Source: an uncultured bacterium (GTDB lineage: Bacteria > Bacillota > Clostridia > Christensenellales > QALW01). Taken from it: a DNA stretch of 64,000 nucleotides. The notes below the pieces were generated by a model. The model was not told the DNA's origin and ran no database searches. It saw only the letters and a list, made by a program, of their open reading frames with translations. The stretch is taken from positions 1-64,000 of the forward strand of contig CAJMLN010000006.1 of the NCBI GenBank assembly GCA_905214315.1, in the 5' to 3' direction. Within the stretch, counting starts at the first letter, position 1; each line of letters starts with the position of its first letter. Positions 44,972 to 53,907 of the stretch are shown here, one piece after another. Both the position numbers and the translations under genes were made by a program.

Positions 44972-46085
44972 TTGATAGAGTTCGATTCATTCAAGCAGCG
45001 CGCGGCGCAGGCGGCCGCCAATATCAAATTGGCAGGTGAATCCCTTTAACCCGGATGGGATGAAGGAGAGGATCTTAGAGCTGAACGAGGAGATGGCCCA
45101 GCCGGAATTCTGGAACGATCCGGAAAAGGCGCAGGCCAAAAACCGCGAGCTTTCGCACCTGGAAAACAAGATAAAGGAGCTGGAGGGCTTTGAACGGCGC
45201 CTGGAGGATATCGGGGCGATGATCGAGTTGGGCGCAGAGATGGACGACGCCGATACCGCCGCCGAGGTGGAGCAGGAGCTTTCCTCTCTGGAGGAGGCCG
45301 TGGAGCGGCTGCAGCTGGAGACCATGCTTACCGGCGAGTATGACGCCAACAACGCGATTTTGACCCTGCACGCCGGCGCCGGCGGCACCGAGGCGCAGGA
45401 CTGGACCGATATGCTGTTCCGGATGTACCGCCGGTACTGCGAAAAGAGCGGCTACCAGGTGGAAATTTTGGATTATCTGGCCGGCGACGAGGCCGGGGTA
45501 AAGAGCGTGACCTTCCGCGCCGTGGGAGAAAACGCCTATGGCTTCTTAAAGGCCGAAAAGGGCGTGCACCGTCTGGTGCGCATTTCGCCCTTTGACGCGA
45601 ACAGCCGCAGGCATACGTCTTTTTCCGCACTGGAGGTCATGCCGGAAATTGAGGACGAGGGCGCGATTGTGATTCCGCCGGAGGATATCGAGATTGAAAC
45701 GCGGCGTTCCACCGGCGCGGGCGGACAGCACATCAATAAAACCGAATCGGCCATCCGCATTATCCACAAGCCCACCGGCATTGTGGTGCAGTGCCAGCAG
45801 GAGCGTTCCCAGATACAGAACCGCGAAACGGCGATGAATATGCTGCGCTCTAAGCTGATTGAGCTGCGGGAGCGCGAGCGCGAGGAAAAAGAGCTGGAGC
45901 TGCGCGGCGACATCAAAAAAATCGAATGGGGCAGCCAGATCCGTTCCTATGTGTTCCACCCGTACAATATGGTAAAGGATCACCGCACCAATGCGGAGAC
46001 CTCGAACATTCAGGCGGTAATGGACGGAGAACTGGAACCGTTCATCCGCGCCTATTTAGGCAAAAAGGACAGGGAACAGAGTTGA
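44972..46085 (+). CDS. prfB: peptide chain release factor 2, with programmed +1 frameshift
   Basis: RF2 recognises UGA and UAA. A short first frame (start TTG at 44972, encoding MIEFDSFKQRAAQ..., 25 codons) ends in TAA at 45047-45049 after CTT; reading resumes in the +1 frame at AAC 45048 and continues to 46085, giving about 370 residues. The main frame has the SPF specificity tripeptide (RISPFDANS) and the GGQ hydrolysis motif (TGAGGQHINKTE). The in-frame stop is TAA rather than the usual TGA. An ATG at 44963 touches the AGGAG site and is less likely. A 14-base palindrome (CCCTTATATAAGGG, 44939-44952) precedes the gene. Confidence 0.93.
45034..45050 (+). promoter_or_regulatory. RF2 programmed frameshift site with UAA
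   Basis: Internal Shine-Dalgarno-like AGGTGA (45034-45039), four-base spacer, slippery CTT (45044-45046), TAA (45047-45049) then C. The classic site is AGGGGG-N3-CTT-TGA-C. Slippage of the CTT-bound tRNA onto TTT brings AAC into the A site. Confidence 0.85.
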
Positions 46086-47386
46086 AAACAAAAAGTACGG
46101 CAATGCAAAAGCTCTTCGGCGTTCTGATTGGATTGCTGCTGGTGTACGCCACGTTTTTTTCGGCGTTTTCCTCCATGCTCTACAGTCCGTCGTTCTATCT
46201 GAAGCAGGATTCCCGCTATCAGATCACCGAAAATGCCGAGCTTAAAAATGCCGACGAATACCGCGGCATTTATACCGCGGTAATCCAGGCACTTAAGCAC
46301 GGCGCCGAAACCGTTCAGGATGCCGTGGTGGTAAAAAAGGGGTATGCCGAGGATTTTTCCGATACTGTACTTTCGGCCGGGAATTTTACGCTTACCAAGG
46401 AGTGGCAGCCGTTTTCGGCGGAGATGACGCTTGGGGAGAACTATTTTGAAACGGTGAACCGCCTGTATGAATACGGCTATGACCAGGCGCGCACGTTCAG
46501 CCTTAAGTTTTTCCATGCCTCCGCTGACGAGGGGACGGGGTTCCTGCTGGATAACCTTGCGCTGGTTCTGTTGGAGGAAACGGAAGAAACGCTTTTGGCG
46601 TCTTCGGATTTGGAGACGGACGAGCTGACCGGCTGGCGCGTGTTTTCCCGCGGGGACGGTCTTTTGGAGCGAGCCGCCGGCGGCGTGGAAAATTCGGCGG
46701 GAGCGGTGCGGTTTACCCCGTATGCGCAGCAGAGCGCCCTGGCCTTTGCGGCGGGGGATGCGCTCGGCGGGCTTTGCCGGGCCGGGAAAGAAATACGCTG
46801 CCGCGTGACCTTTTTTGCCCGTCTGCCGGAAGAGGCGGAGGTAGAGAGCGCCGAAGTGACGCTGCAGCTGGCCTCTGCCAAGGAGAGCACGGCGGCGGAG
46901 GCGGCCGGGGAAATCGGCGGCGAGCATCTGCCGATGTTCGGCCCGGAAGAGCTGGCCAGGCTGGAAAAAGGACACCGGCTGCTGCTTATCGGCAATATTC
47001 TGCGCTGGTTATCGCTGGGAATTGCTCTGGCGCTGGTCATTGCTGTTGTTGTAAAGGACCGCCGGCCGGGTCTGCGCGGGCTGGGGCTTGCAGCCCTTGT
47101 AACCGTTTTGCTGCTGTTTTTGCTGCTGGACGTCCTCGTGCTGGTGTGCATGAGCCGGTCCGCTCAGGTGCAGCAGGCGCTTTACGGTGTTCTGGGCAGC
47201 GCGCCGATGGACGGAGCGTTTTTGCCCTTTGTGCTGGGCGCCAATTATGCCAATGATTTTATAAAGGGATTTTTATCGTTTTTCAGCTTTATCATGTGCA
47301 TTCCCGTAGCAGTTTCCTTCTTTCTGTTCCGGCTTTCGGTGGTAAGGGATGATTTTACAAACGATGATTATATGTATCAGGAATGA
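46082..47386 (+). CDS. membrane protein of unknown function with large external domain
   Basis: About 434 residues, not recognised. One N-terminal transmembrane helix (about 10-32), an external domain of about 270 residues with beta-sandwich-like stretches (GWRVFSRGDGLLERAAGGVENSAGAVRF, IRCRVTFFARLPEEAEVESAEVTL), then three to four helices at the C-terminus (ILRWLSLGIALALVIAVVV, LAALVTVLLLFLLLDVLVLVCM, FIKGFLSFFSFIMCIPVAVSFFLF). The start is probably TTG at 46082, overlapping the prfB stop, with AGGGA upstream; an ATG at 46103 has no ribosome site. It overlaps tsaD by four bases, so it belongs to a translation-gene operon. Confidence 0.7.
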   Translation: MKTKSTAMQKLFGVLIGLLLVYATFFSAFSSMLYSPSFYLKQDSRYQITENAELKNADEYRGIYTAVIQALKHGAETVQDAVVVKKGYAEDFSDTVLSAGNFTLTKEWQPFSAEMTLGENYFETVNRLYEYGYDQARTFSLKFFHASADEGTGFLLDNLALVLLEETEETLLASSDLETDELTGWRVFSRGDGLLERAAGGVENSAGAVRFTPYAQQSALAFAAGDALGGLCRAGKEIRCRVTFFARLPEEAEVESAEVTLQLASAKESTAAEAAGEIGGEHLPMFGPEELARLEKGHRLLLIGNILRWLSLGIALALVIAVVVKDRRPGLRGLGLAALVTVLLLFLLLDVLVLVCMSRSAQVQQALYGVLGSAPMDGAFLPFVLGANYANDFIKGFLSFFSFIMCIPVAVSFFLFRLSVVRDDFTNDDYMYQE

Positions 47387-48474
47387 CGTATTTTGAAATT
47401 GCGCAAAAAAAAGCGGAAAAGTTAAAAGAGAAAAACAGCGCGCTGATTCTGGCAATCGAATCCTCGTGTGATGAAACCGGCGCGGCTGTGGTCAGGGACG
47501 GGCGTACGGTTTTAAGCAATGTAATCGCTACACAGATCCCCGTGCATAAAAAATACGGCGGCGTGGTGCCGGAGATCGCCTCGCGCAGCCACACCGCGGC
47601 GCTCGTTCCGGCAGCGGAGCAGGCCCTGGAGGACGCGGGGGTGACCTTTGCGGATATCGAGGCCATAGCCGTTACCCAGGGGCCGGGGCTGATCGGCGCG
47701 CTGCTGACGGGGGTCAGCTATGCCAAGGCGCTGGCTTACAGCTTAAAGCTGCCGCTAGTGGGCGTGCATCATATTCACGGACATATCTGTGCCAACTTTC
47801 TTGCGCATCCGCAGCTGAAGCCGCCGTTTATGGCCCTTGCGGTCTCCGGCGGCCACAGCCATATTATCATGGTAAAGGACTACTGCGACTTTTTGCTTTT
47901 GGGCGCCACGCGGGACGACGCCGCGGGCGAGGCCTTTGATAAGGCCGCGCGGATACTGGGGCTCGGGTATCCCGGCGGCGCCGCCATCGACGCGCTGGCG
48001 CAGACCGGAAATCCCGGGGCCTTCCGCTTTGCCACCAGTTTAGAGAGAGAGGAAACCTATGATTTTTCCTTCAGCGGCATGAAGACCGCGGTTGTGAATT
48101 TAGTGCACCGGCTGGAGCAGAAGGGGCAGGAGATCCCGAAAGCCGATATTGCGGCCAGCTTTCAGGCCGGCGTGGTGCGGATGCTGACGGAAAAAGCCGT
48201 AAAGGCCGCGCAGGCGCAGGGGGTTGACCGGCTGGTGCTGGCGGGGGGCGTGGCGGCCAACAGCCGGCTGCGGCAGGAGCTGGAGCGAATGTGCCGCGCA
48301 GGCGGCATTGCACTGTATGCTCCTTGCGGGGAGCTTTGTACCGATAACGCGGCAATGATCGGCTCGGCCGGTTTTTATACCCTGATGCAGGGCAGGCTTT
48401 CCGGTTTGGATATGAATGCCTTTGCTACCGGCGGGCTGCGTGAGTTTTATGAGGAGGAAACCCTGAATGTGTGA
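47383..48474 (+). CDS. tsaD: tRNA N6-adenosine threonylcarbamoyltransferase
   Basis: 363 residues of the Kae1/TsaD ASKHA fold, making t6A37 of ANN-decoding tRNAs with TsaB and TsaE. ILAIESSCDETGAAVV opens the fold, HHIHGHI supplies the iron-binding histidines, and ALAVSGGHSHI and DDAAGEAFDKAARILGLGYPGG follow. ATG overlaps the previous stop (ATGA) and the end overlaps metG by eight bases. Confidence 0.96.
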   Translation: MTYFEIAQKKAEKLKEKNSALILAIESSCDETGAAVVRDGRTVLSNVIATQIPVHKKYGGVVPEIASRSHTAALVPAAEQALEDAGVTFADIEAIAVTQGPGLIGALLTGVSYAKALAYSLKLPLVGVHHIHGHICANFLAHPQLKPPFMALAVSGGHSHIIMVKDYCDFLLLGATRDDAAGEAFDKAARILGLGYPGGAAIDALAQTGNPGAFRFATSLEREETYDFSFSGMKTAVVNLVHRLEQKGQEIPKADIAASFQAGVVRMLTEKAVKAAQAQGVDRLVLAGGVAANSRLRQELERMCRAGGIALYAPCGELCTDNAAMIGSAGFYTLMQGRLSGLDMNAFATGGLREFYEEETLNV

Positions 48475-50407
48475 AAAAAAACCGTATTATATATCAACGC
48501 CCATCTATTATCCCAGCGATAATCTCCATATCGGCCACAGCTACTGCTCGGTGGCGGCCGATACGATTGCGCGCTTTAAGCGTATGCAGGGGTATGATGT
48601 TTACTTTTTAACCGGAACCGACGAGCATGGCCAGAAAATTGAGCGCAAGGCCGCACAGGCGGGTCAGACGCCCAAGGAATATGTGGACGGCATCGTGGCC
48701 AACGTAAAAAAGCTGTGGGAGCTGATGGACGTCTCCTACGACGGCTTTATCCGCACCACCGACGACTATCACGTGGCGGCCGTGCAGAAGATTTTTAAAA
48801 GGCTCTATGACCAGGGCGACATTTATAAGGCCGAGTATGAGGGCTGGTACTGCACCCCCTGCGAAAGCTTTTGGACCGAGACCCAGCTTGTGGACGGCAA
48901 GTGCCCCGACTGCGGCCGGCCGGTGGAGCTTACGCGGGAGGAGAGCTATTTCTTCCGCCTGTCCAAATATCAGGACCGCATCATCGAGCATATCCAAACC
49001 CATCCGGATTTTATTCAGCCGCCCTCCCGGGCCAGGGAAATGCTGAACAATTTTCTTTTGCCGGGCCTGGAGGATCTGTGCGTTTCCCGCACCAGCATCA
49101 AATGGGGCATTCCCGTCACGTTTGATGAAAAGCACGTGGTGTATGTGTGGATCGACGCGCTGAGCAACTATATTACAAAGTTAGGATATTTAAGCGGGGA
49201 CGATTCGCTTTTGAAAAAATACTGGCCGGCGGACGTGCACCTTGTGGGCAAGGAAATCGTGCGCTTTCATACGATTATCTGGCCCGCCATGCTGATGGCG
49301 CTGGAGCTTCCGCTGCCCAAGCAGGTGTTCGGCCACGGCTGGCTGGTGTTCGGCGGGGAAAAGATGAGCAAAAGCCGCGGCAACGTGGTGGACCCGGTCA
49401 TTCTGTGCGAAAAATACGGCGTGGACGCGATCCGCTATTTCCTCATGCGGGAGATGCCCTTCGGAATGGACGGCAATTTTACCAACGAAGCGCTTTTTTC
49501 CAGAATCAACAGCGATTTGGCCAACGATCTGGGCAACCTAATCAGCCGTACCTGCGCGATGATTGAAAAATATTTCGGCGGTGTTCTGCCCGCGCCGGGC
49601 GAGGGGGCGGAGCCGGATGGCGAGCTGATTGCTTTGGCCGAAGCCACGCTGCCGGCGGTGGAGAAAAAGATGGATGAATTCCAGTTCTCCCTGGCGCTGA
49701 CGGAGATTTGGAAGCTGATTTCCCGCTGCAATAAATATATTGACGAAACCATGCCCTGGGCGCTGGCCAAGGACGAGGGCAAAAAGGGAAGGCTGGCCAC
49801 GGTGCTGTATAATCTGGCCGAGGCCGCCAGAATTATCAGCGTGCTGATTGCGCCGGTGATGACGAAAACCCCTGCTAAAATACAGGCTGCGCTGGGCGTG
49901 CCGGGGGAGCTTGCCACGCTGGAGAGCATCCGGCATTTCGGCGGCATCCGCCCGGGCAGCGTGGTAAAGAAGATGGAGCTTCTGTTCCCGCGCATTGATA
50001 TCGAAGCGGAGCTTGCCGCGCAGGAAGCGGAAAAAGAAATGAAAAAAGAAGAGAAAAAAACGGAGGAGCCGGCTCCGCAGCCGATGATAACGATTGAGGA
50101 TTTTGCAAAAGTATCGTTAAAAACAGCGCGGGTTTTGACCTGTGAAAAGCTGGAGGGCTCGGATAAGCTGCTGAAAATGCAGTTGGATGCCGGAGGGGAG
50201 AAACGTACGGTTGTCTCCGGCATTGCCAAGTGGTATACCCCCGAGGAGATGGTGGGCAAAACCGTGGTATTGGTAGCCAATTTAAAGCCGGCTAAGCTGC
50301 GCGGCGTTGTAAGCGAAGGCATGATTTTGTGCAGCGAGGATGAAAACGGCCGCCTCAGCCTGGTAGCGCCGGAGCAGACAATGCCCGCGGGCGCTGTGGT
50401 GCGCTGA
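48467..50407 (+). CDS. metG: methionyl-tRNA synthetase with C-terminal tRNA-binding domain
   Basis: 646 residues. Class I catalytic core with HIGH motif (PSDNLHIGHSY) and KMSKS motif (EKMSKSRG), one zinc knuckle (CTPCESF...CPDCGRP), an anticodon-binding helical domain, a charged linker (KEMKKEEKKTEEPAP) and an EMAP-II-like OB domain at the end (FAKVSLKTARVLTCEKLEGSDKLLKMQ). ATG lies inside the tsaD end and has GAGGAGGA before it. tatD follows with TGATG overlap. Confidence 0.97.
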   Translation: MCEKKPYYISTPIYYPSDNLHIGHSYCSVAADTIARFKRMQGYDVYFLTGTDEHGQKIERKAAQAGQTPKEYVDGIVANVKKLWELMDVSYDGFIRTTDDYHVAAVQKIFKRLYDQGDIYKAEYEGWYCTPCESFWTETQLVDGKCPDCGRPVELTREESYFFRLSKYQDRIIEHIQTHPDFIQPPSRAREMLNNFLLPGLEDLCVSRTSIKWGIPVTFDEKHVVYVWIDALSNYITKLGYLSGDDSLLKKYWPADVHLVGKEIVRFHTIIWPAMLMALELPLPKQVFGHGWLVFGGEKMSKSRGNVVDPVILCEKYGVDAIRYFLMREMPFGMDGNFTNEALFSRINSDLANDLGNLISRTCAMIEKYFGGVLPAPGEGAEPDGELIALAEATLPAVEKKMDEFQFSLALTEIWKLISRCNKYIDETMPWALAKDEGKKGRLATVLYNLAEAARIISVLIAPVMTKTPAKIQAALGVPGELATLESIRHFGGIRPGSVVKKMELLFPRIDIEAELAAQEAEKEMKKEEKKTEEPAPQPMITIEDFAKVSLKTARVLTCEKLEGSDKLLKMQLDAGGEKRTVVSGIAKWYTPEEMVGKTVVLVANLKPAKLRGVVSEGMILCSEDENGRLSLVAPEQTMPAGAVVR

Positions 50408-51174
50408 TGCGTTTGATCGACGTACACTGCCACTACGAGGACGGCCGCTTTGATAGCGACCGCACGGAGGTTCTGGAAAACATCCAAAAAGCCGGCATTG
50501 TCGCCGTAGACGCCGGCTGCAGCGTAAGCGACAGCCGCCGCGTTTGCGGGTATGCGGAAGAGTTTGCCAACCTCTATTTCTGCGCCGGGATTCATCCGGA
50601 AAATGCGGCGGAATTTTCACAAAGCGCGCTGGAGGAGCTGCAGATGCTGTGGCGGCATGAAAAATGCGTGGGCGCCGGGGAGATTGGGCTGGATTATTAC
50701 TGGAAGGAAAATCCCCCCAAAAACGTGCAGCAGGAGGCCTTTTTAGCGCAGGCCGAGGCGGCGAAGGCCGCGGGACTGCCGGTGGTGATCCACTGCCGCG
50801 AGGCCGCCGGCGATATGACGCGGCTGGTGCGCGCGCACGATATCTCCTTTGGCGTGATGCACTGCTTTTCCGAGAGCCGGGAGACGGCAAAAATTTATCT
50901 GGACCGGGGACTATATTTTTCCTTCGGCGGCACCTCCACCTTTAAAAACGCGGTGCGCGCGGTGGAAAACCTGCGGTATCTGCCCCGCGACCGTGTGCTG
51001 CTGGAGACGGACAGCCCCTATCTGGCGCCGGTGCCCAGGCGGGGAGAGCGGAACGATTCGCGGAATCTTATTTATATTGCCGAGAATTTAGGCCGCCTTT
51101 GGGGTGTTTCGGCCCAAGAAGCCGCGGAGATTACGTTTCAGAATGCCTGCCGCCTGTTCGGGCGTGCGTTTTGA
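50407..51174 (+). CDS. tatD: TatD-family metal-dependent DNase/hydrolase
   Basis: 255-residue amidohydrolase-fold protein. Metal ligands: DVHCHY (HxH), GEIGLDYYW (Glu), VIHCRE, GVMHCFSES and LLETDSPYL. TatD proteins are 3'-5' exonucleases or D-aminoacyl-tRNA-type hydrolases; the metG-tatD pairing is common in Bacillota. Its ATG overlaps the metG stop, and a strong terminator follows. Confidence 0.93.
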   Translation: MRLIDVHCHYEDGRFDSDRTEVLENIQKAGIVAVDAGCSVSDSRRVCGYAEEFANLYFCAGIHPENAAEFSQSALEELQMLWRHEKCVGAGEIGLDYYWKENPPKNVQQEAFLAQAEAAKAAGLPVVIHCREAAGDMTRLVRAHDISFGVMHCFSESRETAKIYLDRGLYFSFGGTSTFKNAVRAVENLRYLPRDRVLLETDSPYLAPVPRRGERNDSRNLIYIAENLGRLWGVSAQEAAEITFQNACRLFGRAF

Positions 51175-51208
51175 AAAAAAGACTATTGATTCAATAGTCT
51201 TTTTTTTT
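51174..51208 (+). terminator. intrinsic terminator after tatD
   Basis: GACTATTGA and TCAATAGTC arms around 51181-51199, flanked by A-run and nine T. It ends the prfB-to-tatD gene run. Confidence 0.9.
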
Positions 51209-51380
51209 GCTGCATGTTACGGCTCTTTTTTGCAAAAATAAAAAAGACATAAATTTTTTCTGTACGGCAGCGTCCGGTGCGGTAAAAGTAAAACGGAAAG
51301 GCGCCGCGGAATCGGGGTTTAACGCGGAAGCTCTGTTCTTTATGGAATTTTACAAGGAATAATTCCGAGGCACTATGGTG

Positions 51381-51409
51381 TATACAGAGTTAGAGAAATC
51401 AACTATAAT
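51381..51409 (+). promoter_or_regulatory. promoter for the Mor-like regulator
   Basis: TATACA (51381-51386), 17-base spacer, perfect TATAAT (51404-51409), 40 bases before the ATG. Confidence 0.6.
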
Positions 51410-51448
51410 GGAACGGAAAGTGCCGATATATGGAAGGTGAAAGCAACC

Positions 51449-51730
51449 ATGGATCCGACGAAAATTAAATGTGAAGATTTAAACGGCGCATATAATGATC
51501 TGGCGAATCTGCTGGGAGTGGAGGCGGTACTCAAGCTGCATGCGTCCTATCGGGGGCAGCAGCTGACGTTTCCGGTACAGTTGTTCAGCAGAGAATATAT
51601 GATATCACAAATTTTAAGGGAATATGACGGATCCAACGTAAAAAAGCTGGCTACGCAGTTTGGCTACAGTGAAAAATGGATCCGCAAAATCATAAAGGAT
51701 CATAAAGAAAGTATAAAAAGCTCAAAATAA
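51449..51730 (+). CDS. Mor-family transcription activator-like small protein
   Basis: 93 residues. The N-terminal part (DLNGAYNDLANLLGVEAVLKLHASYRGQQLTFPVQLFS) and the C-terminal helix-turn-helix (YDGSNVKKLATQFGYSEKWIRKIIK) follow the Mor/C family pattern first described in phage Mu. Standalone copies occur in many clostridial chromosomes. No phage genes are nearby. ATG at 51449 has GGAAGGTG upstream; a GTG at 51437 is possible. Confidence 0.72.
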   Translation: MDPTKIKCEDLNGAYNDLANLLGVEAVLKLHASYRGQQLTFPVQLFSREYMISQILREYDGSNVKKLATQFGYSEKWIRKIIKDHKESIKSSK

Positions 51731-51808
51731 GCTTTTTGGGAAAAATTTTTCGCACTGCGGCAAAGCTGCCGCGGCGAAGGAAAACGCCTTGAAGGAGAAC
51801 ATAAAAAC

Positions 51809-53548
51809 GTGAAACAAGAAAACTCCGCGGATAAAAAAAATACGGTCCGGACCAGGCTGGCGGAGCTTTGGCGGGATAAGCGCGGCTACTGGAAGCGATT
51901 TTTCATCGCCTTGCCGGTATTGCTGTGCCTGTGCTTTACAGTGCTGTTTTTCGGCCCGGTGGAGATTACGGCCTCCGGTGCCGACTCCCTGATCTTCGGG
52001 CTGGGCGATACGGCGTTGGCGGCGGGTCTTTTTGCGCTGGCGGTGCTGGCTGTTTCGTCTTTTGGGCTGGCCGCCCTGCGGGGGCGCGTGTTCAACTATG
52101 CGGCGTCGGTTATCTTTGCCGCCTCGCTGGGGGCGTATATTCAGGGAAATTTCCTCTCCGGAAAAATGGGCGCCCTTACGGGAGACGCGATTGCCTGGCA
52201 GGAATATACCGGGGCAATGGCGGCGAACCTGGCCTTTTGGGCGATCCTTCTGCTGGCGGTGTTTTTTCTGCTGTATCTGAATAAAAAAATATGGACCAAT
52301 GCGCTGCGGCTGATTTCCTGCCTTTTGGTGGTCATGCAGCTGGCGGGGCTGGGCAGTATTCTGGTAAAAGCCTCGCAGAAGGAGAGTGAAATAGCCGCAA
52401 GGGAAGTGTATCTTTCCGATAAAGAGCTTACGGATTTTTCAAAAAACAAAAATGTTCTGGTGTTTTTGCTGGACAGGCTGGACTATGATTATATTGAGCA
52501 GGTGCTTGCTCAGGATCCGGATTTTTTTGACAGACTGGACGGCTTTACCAGCTATACCAACGCTACGGCCGAGTTTGCCCGGACGCGTCCCGGCGCAAGC
52601 TTTCTGCTCTCGGGCTATGAGGAGGGCGCCTATCGGATGCCGGCGGAGGAATATTTTGAAAAGCAGTGGACGGCCGGCGGGCGCAATCTTCTGGCGGATT
52701 TGAACGCGGCGGGGTATACGGTCAATCTCTATGGTGATACCTTGGGCATGATCGGCTCCGGGCAGGGATTTGAAGCGTATGTTTCCAATCTTTCCACGGC
52801 GGAGGAAAAGCTGAATTACGCGCGGCTGCTGAAAAATGTGCTGAATCTCTCCTTTTATCGTTATGCGCCCCAGGCGATGCGGCCGTTTTTCTGGTGTTAT
52901 ACCGATGACGTAAACCGCGGGCTGTACCCGGAAAGCGGGCGGTATGAAATTGACGAGGCAAAATATGCGCCGCGCTTTCAGCAGCTGCAGCTGAAGGAGC
53001 GGAACTATTTTAAATTTTATCATTTTAACGGACCGCATCCGCCCTATACGCTGAATGAGGACGGGAGCCGTACGGCGGGCACGGAGACGGATGCCGTGCG
53101 GCAGACCAGGGGCTGCTTCCGTATTCTGTACGGGATTTTTGATCAGATGAAGGCGCAGGGAATTTATAAGGATTCCGCTATTTTAATTTTAGCCGACCAC
53201 GGCAGCGCCGTTTCTGACCATGAGCCGGTGACCAAGGCGACGACGATCGGCCTGTTCTATAAGCCGGCGGGAGCGCAGGGACAGAAGCTGGCCCATTCCA
53301 ATGCACCGGTTTCGCATAAAAACATTCCTGCTACGGTAATGAAGGCGGCCGGGAGTGAGTACGCGGCCTACGGCACTCCCCTGGACGAGGTAGCCGAGGA
53401 TGCGCAGCTTGTGCGGCATTTTTATAAGAGCGTCATGGTAGGGGACCACGAGAGCGAGGTCTACGTTTATGATATCACGGGCGACGCCAACGTGTTTGAA
53501 AACTGGAGGGTGTCCCATACCTTTAAAGCAGAGTATTATTTTTATTGA
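51809..53548 (+). CDS. membrane sulfatase/phosphotransferase-fold protein (alkaline phosphatase superfamily, LtaS-like topology)
   Basis: 579 residues, start GTG at 51809 after AAGGAG. Four to five membrane helices (about 32-190) precede a sulfatase-fold domain: NVLVFLLDRLDYDYI, NATAEFARTRPGASFLLSG with a candidate nucleophile Thr or Ser, YFKFYHFNGPHPPY and ADHGSAVSDHE for metal binding. This arrangement resembles lipoteichoic acid synthases and phosphoethanolamine transferases, though motifs are divergent. Operon-like with the three downstream genes of a wall-polymer-like set. Confidence 0.75.
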   Translation: MKQENSADKKNTVRTRLAELWRDKRGYWKRFFIALPVLLCLCFTVLFFGPVEITASGADSLIFGLGDTALAAGLFALAVLAVSSFGLAALRGRVFNYAASVIFAASLGAYIQGNFLSGKMGALTGDAIAWQEYTGAMAANLAFWAILLLAVFFLLYLNKKIWTNALRLISCLLVVMQLAGLGSILVKASQKESEIAAREVYLSDKELTDFSKNKNVLVFLLDRLDYDYIEQVLAQDPDFFDRLDGFTSYTNATAEFARTRPGASFLLSGYEEGAYRMPAEEYFEKQWTAGGRNLLADLNAAGYTVNLYGDTLGMIGSGQGFEAYVSNLSTAEEKLNYARLLKNVLNLSFYRYAPQAMRPFFWCYTDDVNRGLYPESGRYEIDEAKYAPRFQQLQLKERNYFKFYHFNGPHPPYTLNEDGSRTAGTETDAVRQTRGCFRILYGIFDQMKAQGIYKDSAILILADHGSAVSDHEPVTKATTIGLFYKPAGAQGQKLAHSNAPVSHKNIPATVMKAAGSEYAAYGTPLDEVAEDAQLVRHFYKSVMVGDHESEVYVYDITGDANVFENWRVSHTFKAEYYFY

Positions 53549-53592
53549 GTCTGCCCTTTTTTAAAGGGGCGGCAGGCAGGAAAGGATGCAGA

Positions 53593-53907
53593 ATGAAAAA
53601 AGTTATAAAAACCGCGGCGGAATTCCTTTTGTTTTTTGCGCTGGGATGCGCGTTTTTCACGGCGACGGTAAGCGCGTATATCGATCCCTCGGCCATGACG
53701 TATATCGTGCAGGTGGTGGTGGGCATCGTAATCGCCGGTGCGGCGGCCTTTGGCTTTTATTTTCAGCGGCTGCGGCGCAAGCTGAAAAAGAAGGAGGAAG
53801 CTGTGCCTGAGGACTATGATTCGGCCGCGTTCTCCGAGGAGGAGATCGAGGACGACGGCGAGTTTGACGACAGCGATATCCCTGATGACGACGAAGATAC
53901 CCAATAG
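53593..53907 (+). CDS. small membrane protein with acidic tail
   Basis: 104 residues. Signal-anchor helix (about 4-25), an IDPSAMTYIVQ segment, a second helix (IVQVVVGIVIAGAAAFGFYF), a basic patch (RLRRKLKKK) and an Asp/Glu-rich tail. I do not know its function; similar small proteins with the IDPSAM stretch seem to occur next to wall-polymer sulfatase-fold genes. ATG at 53593 follows AGGAAAGGATG. It overlaps the signal peptidase gene by 23 bases. Confidence 0.7.
   Translation: MKKVIKTAAEFLLFFALGCAFFTATVSAYIDPSAMTYIVQVVVGIVIAGAAAFGFYFQRLRRKLKKKEEAVPEDYDSAAFSEEEIEDDGEFDDSDIPDDDEDTQ

Noticed and set aside
45036..46085. Start of prfB at the GTG at 45036
   Set aside because: It would remove the conserved RF2 N-terminus found in frame 0 upstream, and the CTT-TAA-C arrangement with an internal Shine-Dalgarno-like sequence supports frameshifting.
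51795..51815. Half parS site (CGTGAAACA) at the sulfatase gene start
   Set aside because: Only the right half matches; the left half has no palindromic partner.
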